A stretch of DNA of 64,000 nucleotides from a virus: positions 163,353-227,352 of the IMG/VR virus record IMGVR_UViG_3300027770_000027. One strand, given 5' to 3'. Positions 24,801 through 33,031 of this stretch are shown here, one piece after another. A program made the position numbers and the translations under genes. Numbering within the stretch: position 1 is the stretch's first letter; every line of letters begins with the position of its first letter. The notes beneath the pieces were generated by a model that saw only the letters and a list, made by a program, of their open reading frames with translations, made no database searches and was not told the DNA's origin.

Positions 24801-26506
24801 GAACTTTAGACTCTCCCGGATCAACAGATGGTTCCAGCGGCACTCAATTCTACGGTCCACTTGGAGTTGCGGTGGATAGGTATGACAATGTATTTATTAG
24901 TGATCAATTCAACCACACCATCCGTAGAATTACATCTGCAGGTGTGGTCTCAACTGTAGCAGGAGAGACTGGTACAGAAGATACTGTAGATGATGCATTT
25001 CCTTCTGTAACATACTACACTGACAGAGTTATCCTGGATAATAACGCCAATAGGGTCAATGTAGGTATTGGCTCTTCCACACCTAATGAAAGATTGACAG
25101 TGGTCGGAAATATTAGTTCCACAGGAGGTGTTTATTCTAAAGGATTCATCTCAAACAGGGCAGACTCTACTCAAGAAGGCGGACAAATTGATTTCAATAG
25201 GTCTTATGACAACGCCAAATCTTTTTCCGTAGACGTATATAGTGACGTGGCTGGATCTCAACAAAGTAGACTTAGGTTTGTTGATGCTATCGCTGGAGTT
25301 GAAAGAATGACTATGTTGAGTGGTGGTAATGTTGGTATAGGAACGGCATTTCCAAATAAACCCCTAACAGTTGTTGGAGACATTAGTGCAAGTGGTATTG
25401 TATATGGCAATTATGGAGTTGGATCTAATCTAACTGTCACCTCAAATGTCAGTGCTGGGGGCAGTCTATATGGAGATGGTAGAAATTTAACATTTACTCC
25501 ATACTCAAACACCACACTTGCTACCACAAAACTCAGTGGATTTCTTTATAATGGTACGGACTATTATGATTATAGTTTAATAGTCCCTAAAATTGGAAGC
25601 AATAAGATAGATATTGCATACAATTCTGCCATATTAAGTGGGTTATCTAATACATTAAGTGGTGGTGGTTCAAATGGATTATTTGGTCCTGCAATGCCTT
25701 ATGATCAATGGTATTATAATTATAAATCCTCCTATTCTACTATTGTGGGAGGTTATAATAATAGGATTATAACTAGTTCTTATAGTTCTATATTGGGGGG
25801 GCAAAATAATTCAATTGTAGGACCAGCAATCAGTAATGCGTTTGTTATCGGATCAAATATTACAGCTCAATACTCGGATGCCGTTCACGTCAACAACGTA
25901 ATCTCTTATGGAAGTTTAATAGGTAACCAAGTACAAACTGGAACCTTAATATCATTCACGGATAATACCAACTTAATGACAGTTCCTAGAGTTAGAGCCT
26001 CTTTGAATTTTGATGGAATTCCGAAGACCGCTAAGACGTATACTAGGTCTACGACCACAATTACTGTGACATTTGCTAGTCATGGATATTCTAGTGGAAT
26101 GATTGCAGAAATTACAGCCGCTACTGATACTGGTGTAAATGGAGTGGGTAAAGTTATTACTGTTATAGATGCAAATACATTTTCATTTACAACAACCGCA
26201 GTTGGAGCAAATGGAACTTTGACTATTAGAAGCATGATCAAATCTTCTTATAATGTAAGTTCTATTACCAGTAATGCGGTGGGTGATTACACTGTAACAT
26301 TTTCAACAGTTCTGCCGGACGCTTATTATATACCTTCTTTGTCATTTATACATAATAGCACAGCAAATGACAACGCAAATGTTGCTGTATATTCTTTAGG
26401 CACCATGCTTGCTGGTTCTTGCAGGATATTCTGTGCAAGACAAACCACAAATACAGGTACTACCAATGATACCGATTATGCTCTTTGTGGCACCTTTACT
26501 AGATAA
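21833..26506 (+). CDS. Giant fibre protein with NHL propeller, 1557 aa
   Basis: Modular. Residues about 30-260 are five or more repeats around LTGLNATNISQGTLNNSRLP. Residues 320-740 carry repeats of GNVGIGDSSPGSKLSVYS type and EDSTSPDNTPFVIDADGNV, common in bacterial and phage adhesins. Residues about 750-1050 are NHL repeats (FDSSGNLFVADFGNNNIRKI and variants, each followed by AGVVSTFAG), predicting a beta-propeller. Residues about 1255-1350 resemble YadA-type head repeats (YSSILGGQNNSIVG, AFVIGSNITAQ). The C-terminus is a beta-rich tip. The protein is probably a long tail fibre or surface adhesin; the propeller may bind sugar or protein. It is intact, has a late-type promoter and is the largest gene in the window. 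Confidence 0.8.
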   Translation: MGLQIYNQPQVINTLIATNISSPSLSGVHYGDGAPLTDLNATNISQGTLNNSRLPAVATFTTSISSPSVSGDGANLTGLNATNISQGTLNNSRLPAAATFATSVSSITVSGDGANLTGLNATNISQGTLNNSRLPAVATFATSVSSITVSGIFYGDGSNLSNLDAGDIIQGTLNNSRLPAVATFTTSVSSPALSGNHYGDGSALTNLNATNIASGTLNNSRLPAIATFTTSVSSPALSGNHYGDGSKLTGVVLSTGGTITGDLNITGNLSALGTTTQIDTMVFVTSAVSVTNTGTGPALYVKQTGSNDVASFYDDTTSALIIKDGGNVGIGDSSPGSKLSVYSSSDTQPAVTITQLGTANALIIEDSTSPDNTPFVIDADGNVLIGLSATYASPFNYPFQISRAGTSGATFARFTNSTSSAGLRFAKSRGSTNGTFSGGLSSGDNIGVIDYYGDNGALSATRTAWIANEADGLFTASSAPSRFTIATTASGSTTPVERLRIDNVGNVGIGDTSPNSKLSVYSTSNTEAAVTINQTGTGNAFVVEDSTSPDSTPFVIDADGNVIVGGLSAYNDSTTTASNSRMQLQVVRQGNISSRMGMWTFSTQVGDRGIFSFNKSAATTTGIASAVSINEDIGSIDFNGYDKAVVPVLQRAAMILGEVDGVPLSGSVPGRISFLTTSSGSDDVTEKMRITNDGKVGIGTEAPGEKLTVAGNISAQGNISSTFYGSNGFVKDALNPGISSFKSSNSRFDLPSQAAFDSSGNLYISSNRAIRKITPAGVVSTFAGSPGQSGTSNGTGTAARFNTPTGMAFDSSGNLFVADFGNNNIRKISPAGVVSSFAGSTAGLSGSTNNSTGSSARFYGPIGVAIDSSNNLFVADSVNNTIRKITAAGAVTTFAGIVGSTGSTDGAGTVATFWEPHGITIDSSNTLYVADRNNAKIRKITSGALVSTLATLALAMEIDIDSSGNLFVSNNDNHVIYKVTPTGTSSVFAGTLDSPGSTDGSSGTQFYGPLGVAVDRYDNVFISDQFNHTIRRITSAGVVSTVAGETGTEDTVDDAFPSVTYYTDRVILDNNANRVNVGIGSSTPNERLTVVGNISSTGGVYSKGFISNRADSTQEGGQIDFNRSYDNAKSFSVDVYSDVAGSQQSRLRFVDAIAGVERMTMLSGGNVGIGTAFPNKPLTVVGDISASGIVYGNYGVGSNLTVTSNVSAGGSLYGDGRNLTFTPYSNTTLATTKLSGFLYNGTDYYDYSLIVPKIGSNKIDIAYNSAILSGLSNTLSGGGSNGLFGPAMPYDQWYYNYKSSYSTIVGGYNNRIITSSYSSILGGQNNSIVGPAISNAFVIGSNITAQYSDAVHVNNVISYGSLIGNQVQTGTLISFTDNTNLMTVPRVRASLNFDGIPKTAKTYTRSTTTITVTFASHGYSSGMIAEITAATDTGVNGVGKVITVIDANTFSFTTTAVGANGTLTIRSMIKSSYNVSSITSNAVGDYTVTFSTVLPDAYYIPSLSFIHNSTANDNANVAVYSLGTMLAGSCRIFCARQTTNTGTTNDTDYALCGTFTR
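21949..22500 (+). repeat. In-frame 120-bp repeats in the fibre gene
   Basis: Copies start with the same bases at 21951, 22071 and 22191, exactly 120 nt apart; the segments 22021-22140 and 22141-22260 differ at only a few positions. Two more divergent copies follow near 22330 and 22455. The period is a multiple of three, so gain or loss of copies keeps the reading frame and changes shaft length. Confidence 0.85.
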
Positions 26507-26923
26507 TTAAGAATCAATTAAATTTTTAGGAGCTTTTCCTATTCTTACATTGATTATTCCATTATAATAATCAGTACGAAACATGGCTCTCTGTAAAATT
26601 TGAGCCTCTATTTCATAATATGCCATTTCCCATTTACAGGTACAAGTTCTTAAAATAATAAATGTGAAATTTTCTTTGCCCAATCGTTGTATATCGGCAC
26701 AAAGTTTTTCTGAGGAACTAGTATATGTTTTCCAGTCAGATTCTTTAATATCTCTTCTGGCTCTGGTTTTACCTTTAAGAGGTTTTCTTTTAATTTTAGA
26801 TTTACACTGTTTTTTACCAATATAAATCTTTTTTTCCAATATATTTGTTATTTCATAGATAAAACCAAATGTATTTTCATCTATAACAACCCCTTCAGTC
26901 AATTTCCAATGACCACAATCCAT
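26507..26923 (-). CDS. GIY-YIG endonuclease-like protein (SegE type)
   Basis: 138 aa. GFIYEITNILEKKIYIGKKQ is the GIY-YIG motif (first strand GFIY, second strand YIG), followed by KRKPLKGKTRARRD, SDWKTYTSSSEKL, GKENFTFIILRTC and the catalytic-type Glu in AYYEIEAQIL. This matches the SegE-like family of T4-type phages, which may be free-standing homing endonucleases or repair nucleases. It has a GGAGGT ribosome site and starts in a TAATG overlap with the small gene before it. It converges on the fibre gene with no gap. Confidence 0.7.
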   Translation of the reverse strand: MDCGHWKLTEGVVIDENTFGFIYEITNILEKKIYIGKKQCKSKIKRKPLKGKTRARRDIKESDWKTYTSSSEKLCADIQRLGKENFTFIILRTCTCKWEMAYYEIEAQILQRAMFRTDYYNGIINVRIGKAPKNLIDS

Positions 26924-27156
26924 TACAGACCTCCAGTTTTGATTTGAGGTCTTCTAATGATTGGTGTCACTTCTATACTAGACTTTTTCTTTTTTCTTTT
27001 AGGGCCTTTAGTAGAAGTTTGACCAGTAATTGCCATAGAAGTCCTAACATCTGCCTTAGAATTATCATTAAAATCTACAGCAGTTCCAAAAGTTCCTCCA
27101 GAACCTGCTATATTGCCCATAATATTCTCATAAAGTTGTTGAAATTTGTTAGACAT
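26923..27156 (-). CDS. Hypothetical basic protein, 77 aa
   Basis: Unrecognised. MSNKFQQLYENIMGNIAGSGG at the start recalls short capsid-targeting helices of T4 internal proteins. The C-terminal half is basic (KGPKRKKKKS) followed by IEVTPIIRRPQIKTGG. TATAAT lies 5 nt before ATG on the minus strand. It is coupled to the GIY-YIG gene by a TAATG overlap. It could be a packaged or scaffold-associated peptide. Confidence 0.45.
   Translation of the reverse strand: MSNKFQQLYENIMGNIAGSGGTFGTAVDFNDNSKADVRTSMAITGQTSTKGPKRKKKKSSIEVTPIIRRPQIKTGGL
26929..26934 (-). promoter_or_regulatory. Strong Shine-Dalgarno site GGAGGT
   Basis: Minus-strand GGAGGT, 5 nt before ATG 26923, inside the end of the upstream gene. 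It shows that internal genes of a transcript use normal ribosome sites, in contrast to the nearly leaderless first genes. Confidence 0.7.
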
Positions 27157-27190
27157 AGGGGATTATAATGTTATTCCTTAGTAACTACTT

Positions 27191-27592
27191 ATGATTGATC
27201 TTGATAAATACAATGAAGAATTAAAAGAAGATACTAGGGTTGATGAATTAAACTTACTTCAAAAACAACTTATGCTCCCTGGTATTAAACATAAATGGGT
27301 GGCTCGTTTAATTTATGCAAAAAAACATCTTAATTCCTTAATTAAGAAAAAGAAAATGACCTACGTTGCAGTACACGCAACTCTAGAAAGTCAAAATGCA
27401 ATACCTCCCAACATTCCTAAAAATGCATTAGACCGTAAGATAGAAAATTCAGATTCTATTCAAAAAATAATTCAAGACATTGAAGATACAGAAATTGTCA
27501 TTCAATATCTAGAAAAAGTAGAAACTATACTTCGGTCTATGACATATGATATTAAAAACATTATAGATATTAATAAACTAGAAACCACCTAA
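27191..27592 (+). CDS. uvsY: Recombination mediator UvsY-like
   Basis: 133 aa, against 137 for T4 UvsY. The layout is similar: acidic start (DLDKYNEELKEDTRVD), a central basic helix (KWVARLIYAKKHLNSLIKKKKMTY), an EDTEIVIQYLEKVETILRSM helix and a short final helix. UvsY loads the UvsX recombinase on SSB-coated DNA. It is followed with a one-base overlap by the UvsW helicase; in T4 the two genes are also neighbours, which supports the call as much as the sequence does. Confidence 0.65.
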   Translation: MIDLDKYNEELKEDTRVDELNLLQKQLMLPGIKHKWVARLIYAKKHLNSLIKKKKMTYVAVHATLESQNAIPPNIPKNALDRKIENSDSIQKIIQDIEDTEIVIQYLEKVETILRSMTYDIKNIIDINKLETT

Positions 27593-29037
27593 TGAATAAG
27601 GTAGAATTAATATTGATCAATAAAAACAAACAAGCACAGATATCTGGTGATGCTAGTTCTGTTGCATTGATTCGAGAACATTTATCAGTTCCTAATCCTA
27701 CCTACCGCCATTCTCCGTTTGCTAGTTCCAGACTTTATTGTATTACTCCTCAAGGTAAATTTGAAATTGGAATGTTGGGAGAAATAGTCAATTACCTTTA
27801 TTTTAATAATATACTATTTAATATTCAACCAGAATTAAAAAAAATGTACACCCCTGGATTTAAAGATCCTGTGGTGGTAAGTCTTAATAGAGAGTATAGA
27901 GATTATCAAGAAAAATCTATCATTAATGCCTTAAAACAAGGTCGTGGAGTAACAGTTATTCCAACCGCTGGTGGTAAAACTTTGATAATGGCTGGACTCC
28001 TGAAAAGTCTGCAGAATCATTTTGCTAAAGAATTTAACAAAGCCAATCCTAAAATTTTAGTGATGGTCCCTTCTATTCAATTAGTAGAACAAACTGCAGA
28101 AGACTTTATTTCTTATGGACTGGTTAATGTATCTAAATGGTCTGGTAATAATCCTTATAATTCTGAAAGTGACATCACAGTAGCTGGTACACAGATTTTA
28201 ATGTCTGATAAAACAGATTTGTCTGTATTGTCAGACATAGACATTCTATTGATTGATGAAGTTCATTCTGTAAAAAGAGGTAACCGAATTAATGATGTTT
28301 TAAAATTTGTATCTACTTCATATCGTTTTGGATTTACTGGTACTCTGCCCTCTACTAAAATTGATGAATGGAATATTGTAGGAAGACTAGGTCCTATAAC
28401 ATATGAAGAAAAGACCCATACTCTTAAAGAACAGTCCTTTGTATCTAATTTTAAAATTGTTATACTGAATATACAACACGCCAATCCTCCGGTATTTGAT
28501 ATAAACCTTCAAGAACCAGCGTTGGCCTATCAGGAAGAGATGGAATATCTAATGGGTAATGATAGACGCAATAATATTATTTGTAATTTGGCCTTTAAAT
28601 TGCCGGAAAACACTCTAATAATGGTGGATAGAATTGAACACGGAATTAATCTCTATAATAAATTATTAGAAATAAACAAATCTACAGAAAGACCTATATA
28701 TTTTATTCAAGGTTCCACGGAAATGGAAGATAGGGAAAAGGTTAGAGCTTTAATGGATGGTCGCAGGGACGTTATAGTTGTAGCTATTTCTAAAATTTTT
28801 AGTACGGGTATCAACATACCCAATCTTCACAACATTATTTTTGCTTCTATAGGAAAAGCTAAAATTAAAATTATGCAATCTATTGGACGTGTATTAAGAT
28901 TACATCCTACCAAAGAAATGGCTATAATTTTTGATTTAGCAGATAATACCCGCTACGGAAAAAAACATGTTGAAGACCGTAAAAAAATGTACAAATTAGA
29001 AAAGTATGAGTATACCGAAAAAACCATCCAGGCGTGA
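27592..29037 (+). CDS. uvsW: Helicase UvsW
   Basis: 481 aa (T4: 502). After an N-terminal 100-residue domain come REYRDYQEKSI (Q-like motif), VIPTAGGKTLIMAGLL (Walker A), LVMVPSIQLVEQ, LIDEVHSVK (motif II), GFTGTLPS (motif III) and, in the second half, IIFASIGKAK with MQSIGRVLRLH (motif VI). UvsW unwinds branched recombination intermediates and R-loops, and in T4 marks the shift from origin-based to recombination-based replication. Its end overlaps the gp55 start by 32 nt. Confidence 0.9.
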   Translation: MNKVELILINKNKQAQISGDASSVALIREHLSVPNPTYRHSPFASSRLYCITPQGKFEIGMLGEIVNYLYFNNILFNIQPELKKMYTPGFKDPVVVSLNREYRDYQEKSIINALKQGRGVTVIPTAGGKTLIMAGLLKSLQNHFAKEFNKANPKILVMVPSIQLVEQTAEDFISYGLVNVSKWSGNNPYNSESDITVAGTQILMSDKTDLSVLSDIDILLIDEVHSVKRGNRINDVLKFVSTSYRFGFTGTLPSTKIDEWNIVGRLGPITYEEKTHTLKEQSFVSNFKIVILNIQHANPPVFDINLQEPALAYQEEMEYLMGNDRRNNIICNLAFKLPENTLIMVDRIEHGINLYNKLLEINKSTERPIYFIQGSTEMEDREKVRALMDGRRDVIVVAISKIFSTGINIPNLHNIIFASIGKAKIKIMQSIGRVLRLHPTKEMAIIFDLADNTRYGKKHVEDRKKMYKLEKYEYTEKTIQA

Positions 29038-29635
29038 AAAAAACCTAGCCAAGCTAGAAAATTTCGAAAACATTGTTTACACCAAAGAAGAAGCTGTCTT
29101 TTTGGGGTATGAATCTGAAGATGAAGATCCAGAAGACGAAGACGAAGACGAAGATGATGAAAATTCTGAAGAGGAAACACCATCTATTGCTAATAAAAAA
29201 GAATATGTAAAAAAACCAGTCAACAAAGAAAAATTTTATGTAAATCCGCAGGAGTTTGATGATGAAATTGTAAAATATTATGACTCAGATCATATGTCTG
29301 ACAACTTGGCGTTAATGGTTAGTAAAATAGCGCACAAGCTGAGTTATGCACCCAACTTTATTAACTATACATATAGAGAAGAAATGGTAGGAGACGGAAT
29401 TATCCGCATGTTTAAGGCTCTTACATCCAAGAAATATGATCGGGTCAAAGGAACTAACCCCTTTTCATATTTTACCCGCATTGCTTTTAACGCGTTCCGT
29501 AATCGAATCAAAAAAGAAAAACATTTAAGAGAAACACACGAAAAATATCAAAATGAATTATTGCTTTTTTCTGAAAACTATAATACTATAGTCAAGAACA
29601 ATCAGCTCAAAATTCAAAGGAATCATTTAGATTAA
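29006..29635 (+). CDS. 55: Late transcription sigma factor gp55
   Basis: 209 aa (T4: 185). The sigma-like core NLALMVSKIAHKLSYAPNF, YREEMVGDGIIRMFKAL and NPFSYFTRIAFNAFRNRIKKEK is typical of gp55, which directs host RNA polymerase to TATAAATA late promoters. Between residues about 30 and 60 is a run of Asp/Glu that T4 gp55 lacks. The C-terminus (IQRNHLD) shows no obvious clamp-binding SLDFL-type end, so coupling to the clamp may differ. ATG 29006 lies inside the end of uvsW. Confidence 0.85.
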   Translation: MSIPKKPSRREKNLAKLENFENIVYTKEEAVFLGYESEDEDPEDEDEDEDDENSEEETPSIANKKEYVKKPVNKEKFYVNPQEFDDEIVKYYDSDHMSDNLALMVSKIAHKLSYAPNFINYTYREEMVGDGIIRMFKALTSKKYDRVKGTNPFSYFTRIAFNAFRNRIKKEKHLRETHEKYQNELLLFSENYNTIVKNNQLKIQRNHLD

Positions 29636-29636
29636 T

Positions 29637-30692
29637 ATGTCAAAACTCTCAAGTCAATATATAGGTTTATTTTCAGACATTCATATTGGCTTGGGACAAG
29701 ACAGTTCTATTTGGCATAAAAATATATTAGAATTTGCAGAATGGGCAGCAGCAACCTATGCCCGTAAAGGAATCACAGAAATTATCATTCCTGGTGATAT
29801 ATTTCACAATCGTAATGAAATTTCTGTGAATACTTTAGCAATGGCTAAAGACTTCTTTAAAATATTTGAAGATTTTAAAATTTATATTTCAACTGGAAAT
29901 CATGACTGTTATTATAAAGACCGATCTGATGTAAATTCTATCTCCCTTCTAGGAGGTTGGAATAATATTGTATTAGTTGATAAAGAACCTCTTATTCTTA
30001 ATACTAATTTTGATAAAAATATTTCACTCATTCCGTGGGGAGTGGGTGTACAAGATATTCCTAAAAGTGATATATGTATAGGTCATTTTGAAATTAATTC
30101 ATTTAAGATGAATACCTATAAGGAATGTGACCACGGAGTTGATTCTTTGAGCCTTTTCGATAAAGCACCTTATATTATATCTGGTCATTTTCATCACAAA
30201 GACCATCGAGTCTATAACAACGGTGATATCCTATATCTAGGAAGTCCTTATCAACAAAATTTTGGAGACATGGATTCAACAAGAGGTATTTATATTTTTG
30301 ATATCAAAACAAATTGTTATGAATTTATTGAAAATACAATTTCTCCAGTTCATTGGAAAATTTCTTTACATAAAATTTTAGAAGGTGACCTTACAAGTAC
30401 CATGTTGAAGAGCATTATTCCAAACAACATGATTAGTTTTTTGATAGATAAAGAATATGGACAAGATAAACTAAGTTTGTTAATTTCAAAATTACAAAAT
30501 CTCAAACCCAAATTTTTTCGCACAGAATATCAAACTAAAGACTCTACTTTTGAAATGGGGGTTCATGATAATGAATACAACGCAGTAGATATTCCTAAAA
30601 GTTTAGAAGATTTTATTGAAGTATTAGACACTCCGTTTAAAAAAGAAGTCAATGACTATTTAAAAGAACTCTATAACACATTTGTAACATGA
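29637..30692 (+). CDS. 47: Recombination nuclease subunit gp47 (Mre11/SbcD-like)
   Basis: 351 aa (T4: 339). Metallophosphatase motifs in order: FSDIHIG near residue 13, IPGDIFHNR near 49, STGNHDCYY near 85, IGHFEIN, and SGHFHHKD. With gp46 it forms the nuclease that resects DNA ends for recombination-dependent replication. In T4 genes 47 and 46 are neighbours; here 12.4 kb of sugar-related genes lie between them. It starts 1 nt after the gp55 stop and overlaps the first island gene by 4 nt. Confidence 0.92.
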   Translation: MSKLSSQYIGLFSDIHIGLGQDSSIWHKNILEFAEWAAATYARKGITEIIIPGDIFHNRNEISVNTLAMAKDFFKIFEDFKIYISTGNHDCYYKDRSDVNSISLLGGWNNIVLVDKEPLILNTNFDKNISLIPWGVGVQDIPKSDICIGHFEINSFKMNTYKECDHGVDSLSLFDKAPYIISGHFHHKDHRVYNNGDILYLGSPYQQNFGDMDSTRGIYIFDIKTNCYEFIENTISPVHWKISLHKILEGDLTSTMLKSIIPNNMISFLIDKEYGQDKLSLLISKLQNLKPKFFRTEYQTKDSTFEMGVHDNEYNAVDIPKSLEDFIEVLDTPFKKEVNDYLKELYNTFVT

Positions 30693-31444
30693 ATGATCAA
30701 ATATCTATCGGCATTATTGACGCCTACTCACAATTAAATCTAGACCAATGTATTTCCTCAATTCCTAAAGAATTGAGGAATGCTGTTTTGGTAGTGTCTA
30801 ATACCAATAACAAAATTCCAGATGATGTAGAACACATTAAATACACAGGAGAAATAGGATTATCCTCTTTAAGAAACCGATGTTTAACTCAATTCCGATT
30901 AAATTCTAAAATAAAGTATTATTTTTTAATAACTTCAAACACAGCAATAACAGATCCAGACATTTTTCAAAATACTATTAAGACCGCCTCTGTGTTTGGT
31001 ACTTGGGTTATGACTGGCCCTGGTCTAAAGTCTATTCCTATAGAAGATGATGTTAATAATGTAACTATAAATCTATCACCGGAATTAAATGCAAATTTCT
31101 TGTTTATATATTCTAATGTATTGAAGAATGTAGGATTTTTTAATGAACAAATGTACTGTAACGAGCCATTAGATGTAATAGATTTTATCACCAGATGTCG
31201 CAAAGTTAACATCTATCCGCCAAATCATTACAATCCCACAATTGCAAAGGGAATTTTTACATCAAATACTCCTAGTACAAAGGTAAAATTTAATAATGAA
31301 GAAAAGATTCAACATTTGTCTTATGGATTTTTCCACCATCTACACAAATATGTACCAGGTCAAGGAGATCCGGTAGGAGTCACACAAGAACAGGCATTAC
31401 AAGCTCTAGAAAATATACAAAAAACTTATGCAAGATCCTTATAA
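30689..31444 (+). CDS. Glycosyltransferase family 2-like protein
   Basis: 251 aa. ISIGIIDAYSQLNLDQCISSIPK is the GT2 first strand and helix; GLSSLRNRCL is the typical nucleotide-site helix; YYFLITSNTAITD stands where the DxD motif is expected but lacks the aspartates. Metal binding is therefore doubtful and the protein may be inactive or non-canonical. Two related genes follow, suggesting local duplication. It overlaps gp47 by 4 nt and the next gene by 17 nt. Confidence 0.55.
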   Translation: MNDQISIGIIDAYSQLNLDQCISSIPKELRNAVLVVSNTNNKIPDDVEHIKYTGEIGLSSLRNRCLTQFRLNSKIKYYFLITSNTAITDPDIFQNTIKTASVFGTWVMTGPGLKSIPIEDDVNNVTINLSPELNANFLFIYSNVLKNVGFFNEQMYCNEPLDVIDFITRCRKVNIYPPNHYNPTIAKGIFTSNTPSTKVKFNNEEKIQHLSYGFFHHLHKYVPGQGDPVGVTQEQALQALENIQKTYARSL

Positions 31445-32264
31445 AATTGGAATTGGTTTAATTACATGTGATAGACCACATTTTTTGAAGAAAAGCTTGG
31501 AAAGATTACTGTCTTTTCCTTCAATTTCTAAAGGAAACACAACATTGGTTATTGTGGATGATGGTAACAGTACTTCTATTATTGAGGACAGACCAAAGAA
31601 TGTAAAATACATTAAAACTAGTGGTAGAACTGGAGTAGCAAAGGCTAAAAACTTGGCTTTAAAATATTTGATTGAAAACAAATGTACAGATTATTTTGTA
31701 TTAGAAGATGATATTGAAATATTAAGTGAGTCTGTTTTTAGTGCGTATATTAATGCTTCTAAAAAAACTGGAATACAACATTTTAATTATGCTTTACACG
31801 GAAACCACAATAGAGAGAATGGACTTCCCGTCATTAGAAAATCTATTAAATATCCAAACGGAGAAACTATTGATTTGTACAGTAATTTGTTAGGAGCTTT
31901 AAGTTACTTTTCAAAGAAATGTCTAGATGAGGTTGGGTTATTGGATGAAAACTTTTACAATGCCATGGAACATGTAGACCACACTTATCAAATTATTAAA
32001 AAGGGATTTCATCCTCCCTTTAGATGGTTTGCAGATATTAGTAATACAGAAGGTCTTATTAGAGATATTGTAGAAGATCATAAAGAAAGTGTTATTAGAT
32101 CTCAAGAAAATTTTCAAGAAACTTTTAAAAATGGATTAGATCAATTTATTAAAAAAAATAATTTTTCAGTTGTTAATGGATATGGTCCAGCAGAAAAATT
32201 TTATTCACTAGAAAACACTCAACAAACTCTTAAAGATATATGGAAACAATTAGCGGAAAAATAG
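31428..32264 (+). CDS. Glycosyltransferase family 2
   Basis: 278 aa. IGIGLITCDRPHFLKKSLERLL, then TLVIVDDGN, GRTGVAKAKNLALKYL and YFVLEDDIEILSE, where LEDD is the DxD-type metal site. Later LLGALSYFSKKCLDEVGLLDENF and MEHVDHTYQIIKKG contribute the acceptor-side ED/H motif. A classical GT-A enzyme. The substrate and acceptor are unknown. Resembles the next gene in layout (LEDDIEI and IEDDMII), so these are likely paralogues. Confidence 0.75.
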   Translation: MQDPYKIGIGLITCDRPHFLKKSLERLLSFPSISKGNTTLVIVDDGNSTSIIEDRPKNVKYIKTSGRTGVAKAKNLALKYLIENKCTDYFVLEDDIEILSESVFSAYINASKKTGIQHFNYALHGNHNRENGLPVIRKSIKYPNGETIDLYSNLLGALSYFSKKCLDEVGLLDENFYNAMEHVDHTYQIIKKGFHPPFRWFADISNTEGLIRDIVEDHKESVIRSQENFQETFKNGLDQFIKKNNFSVVNGYGPAEKFYSLENTQQTLKDIWKQLAEK

Positions 32265-33031
32265 GTGTTGGTATTACCACATATAATTCTGAAAGCTATT
32301 TTCAAAAACTATATGACTCTATTGCTGAGAGTAATATAGATGAATTAGTTGTAGTAAATGGTGGAAATCCTTACAAGCAATCTTATACAAGATGTAACGC
32401 TTGGATACAAGATGAAAAAAATAGATTTCCATCAGCTTGTCGCAATAGTTGTATTGAATATTTATTAGAAAATGGGTGTGAACACATATTTCTAATAGAA
32501 GATGATATGATTATTAAAAAACCAGACATTTTTCAATTTTACATAAAACATTCAAAGATGTCTGGGTTGAAATATTTGTGTTTTGCAAGTACTTCTGCCT
32601 ATGCAGGGCCTCCTGGAGATAGAACCCCTAAATTAATAGTAAATTACTCTCACAATCTAGGAATATCCTTCTTTCCGCATATGTGTAACGAATTTACGTA
32701 TCATCATCGTTCTTGTTTTGAGGAATACGGAGTTTATGATGAAAATTTAAGAGATTTATTTGATGTGGATATGGTATATCGTCAATCCATATCAAATTCA
32801 AATGTTTCTGCTTTCTGGTGGTTTGCAGACCCTACAAATTCAGATGATTATATAGAAAATAATCCAGTAGCGGTAAGCAGACTACAAACGGCTCGAGCAG
32901 ACGGTTCCAGAGCGGACATTATTCATAAAGCATATGAATATTTTTACAAAAAACACAAATTAAATGTATTAGACATTTCAGAAAAGACTGATACAGATTT
33001 GATCAAGTTTTTAAAACGTATAAAACCATGA
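32240..33031 (+). CDS. Glycosyltransferase family 2
   Basis: 263 aa. KIGVGITTYNSESYFQKLYDSI, ELVVVNGG, FPSACRNSCIEYLLENG and FLIEDDMIIKKPD give a complete GT-A core with DxD-type EDD. The acceptor part has NLGISFFPHMCNEF, GVYDENLRDLFDVDMVYR and FWWFADP. It is related to the preceding gene. The start METISGK overlaps that gene by 25 nt. Confidence 0.72.
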   Translation: METISGKIGVGITTYNSESYFQKLYDSIAESNIDELVVVNGGNPYKQSYTRCNAWIQDEKNRFPSACRNSCIEYLLENGCEHIFLIEDDMIIKKPDIFQFYIKHSKMSGLKYLCFASTSAYAGPPGDRTPKLIVNYSHNLGISFFPHMCNEFTYHHRSCFEEYGVYDENLRDLFDVDMVYRQSISNSNVSAFWWFADPTNSDDYIENNPVAVSRLQTARADGSRADIIHKAYEYFYKKHKLNVLDISEKTDTDLIKFLKRIKP

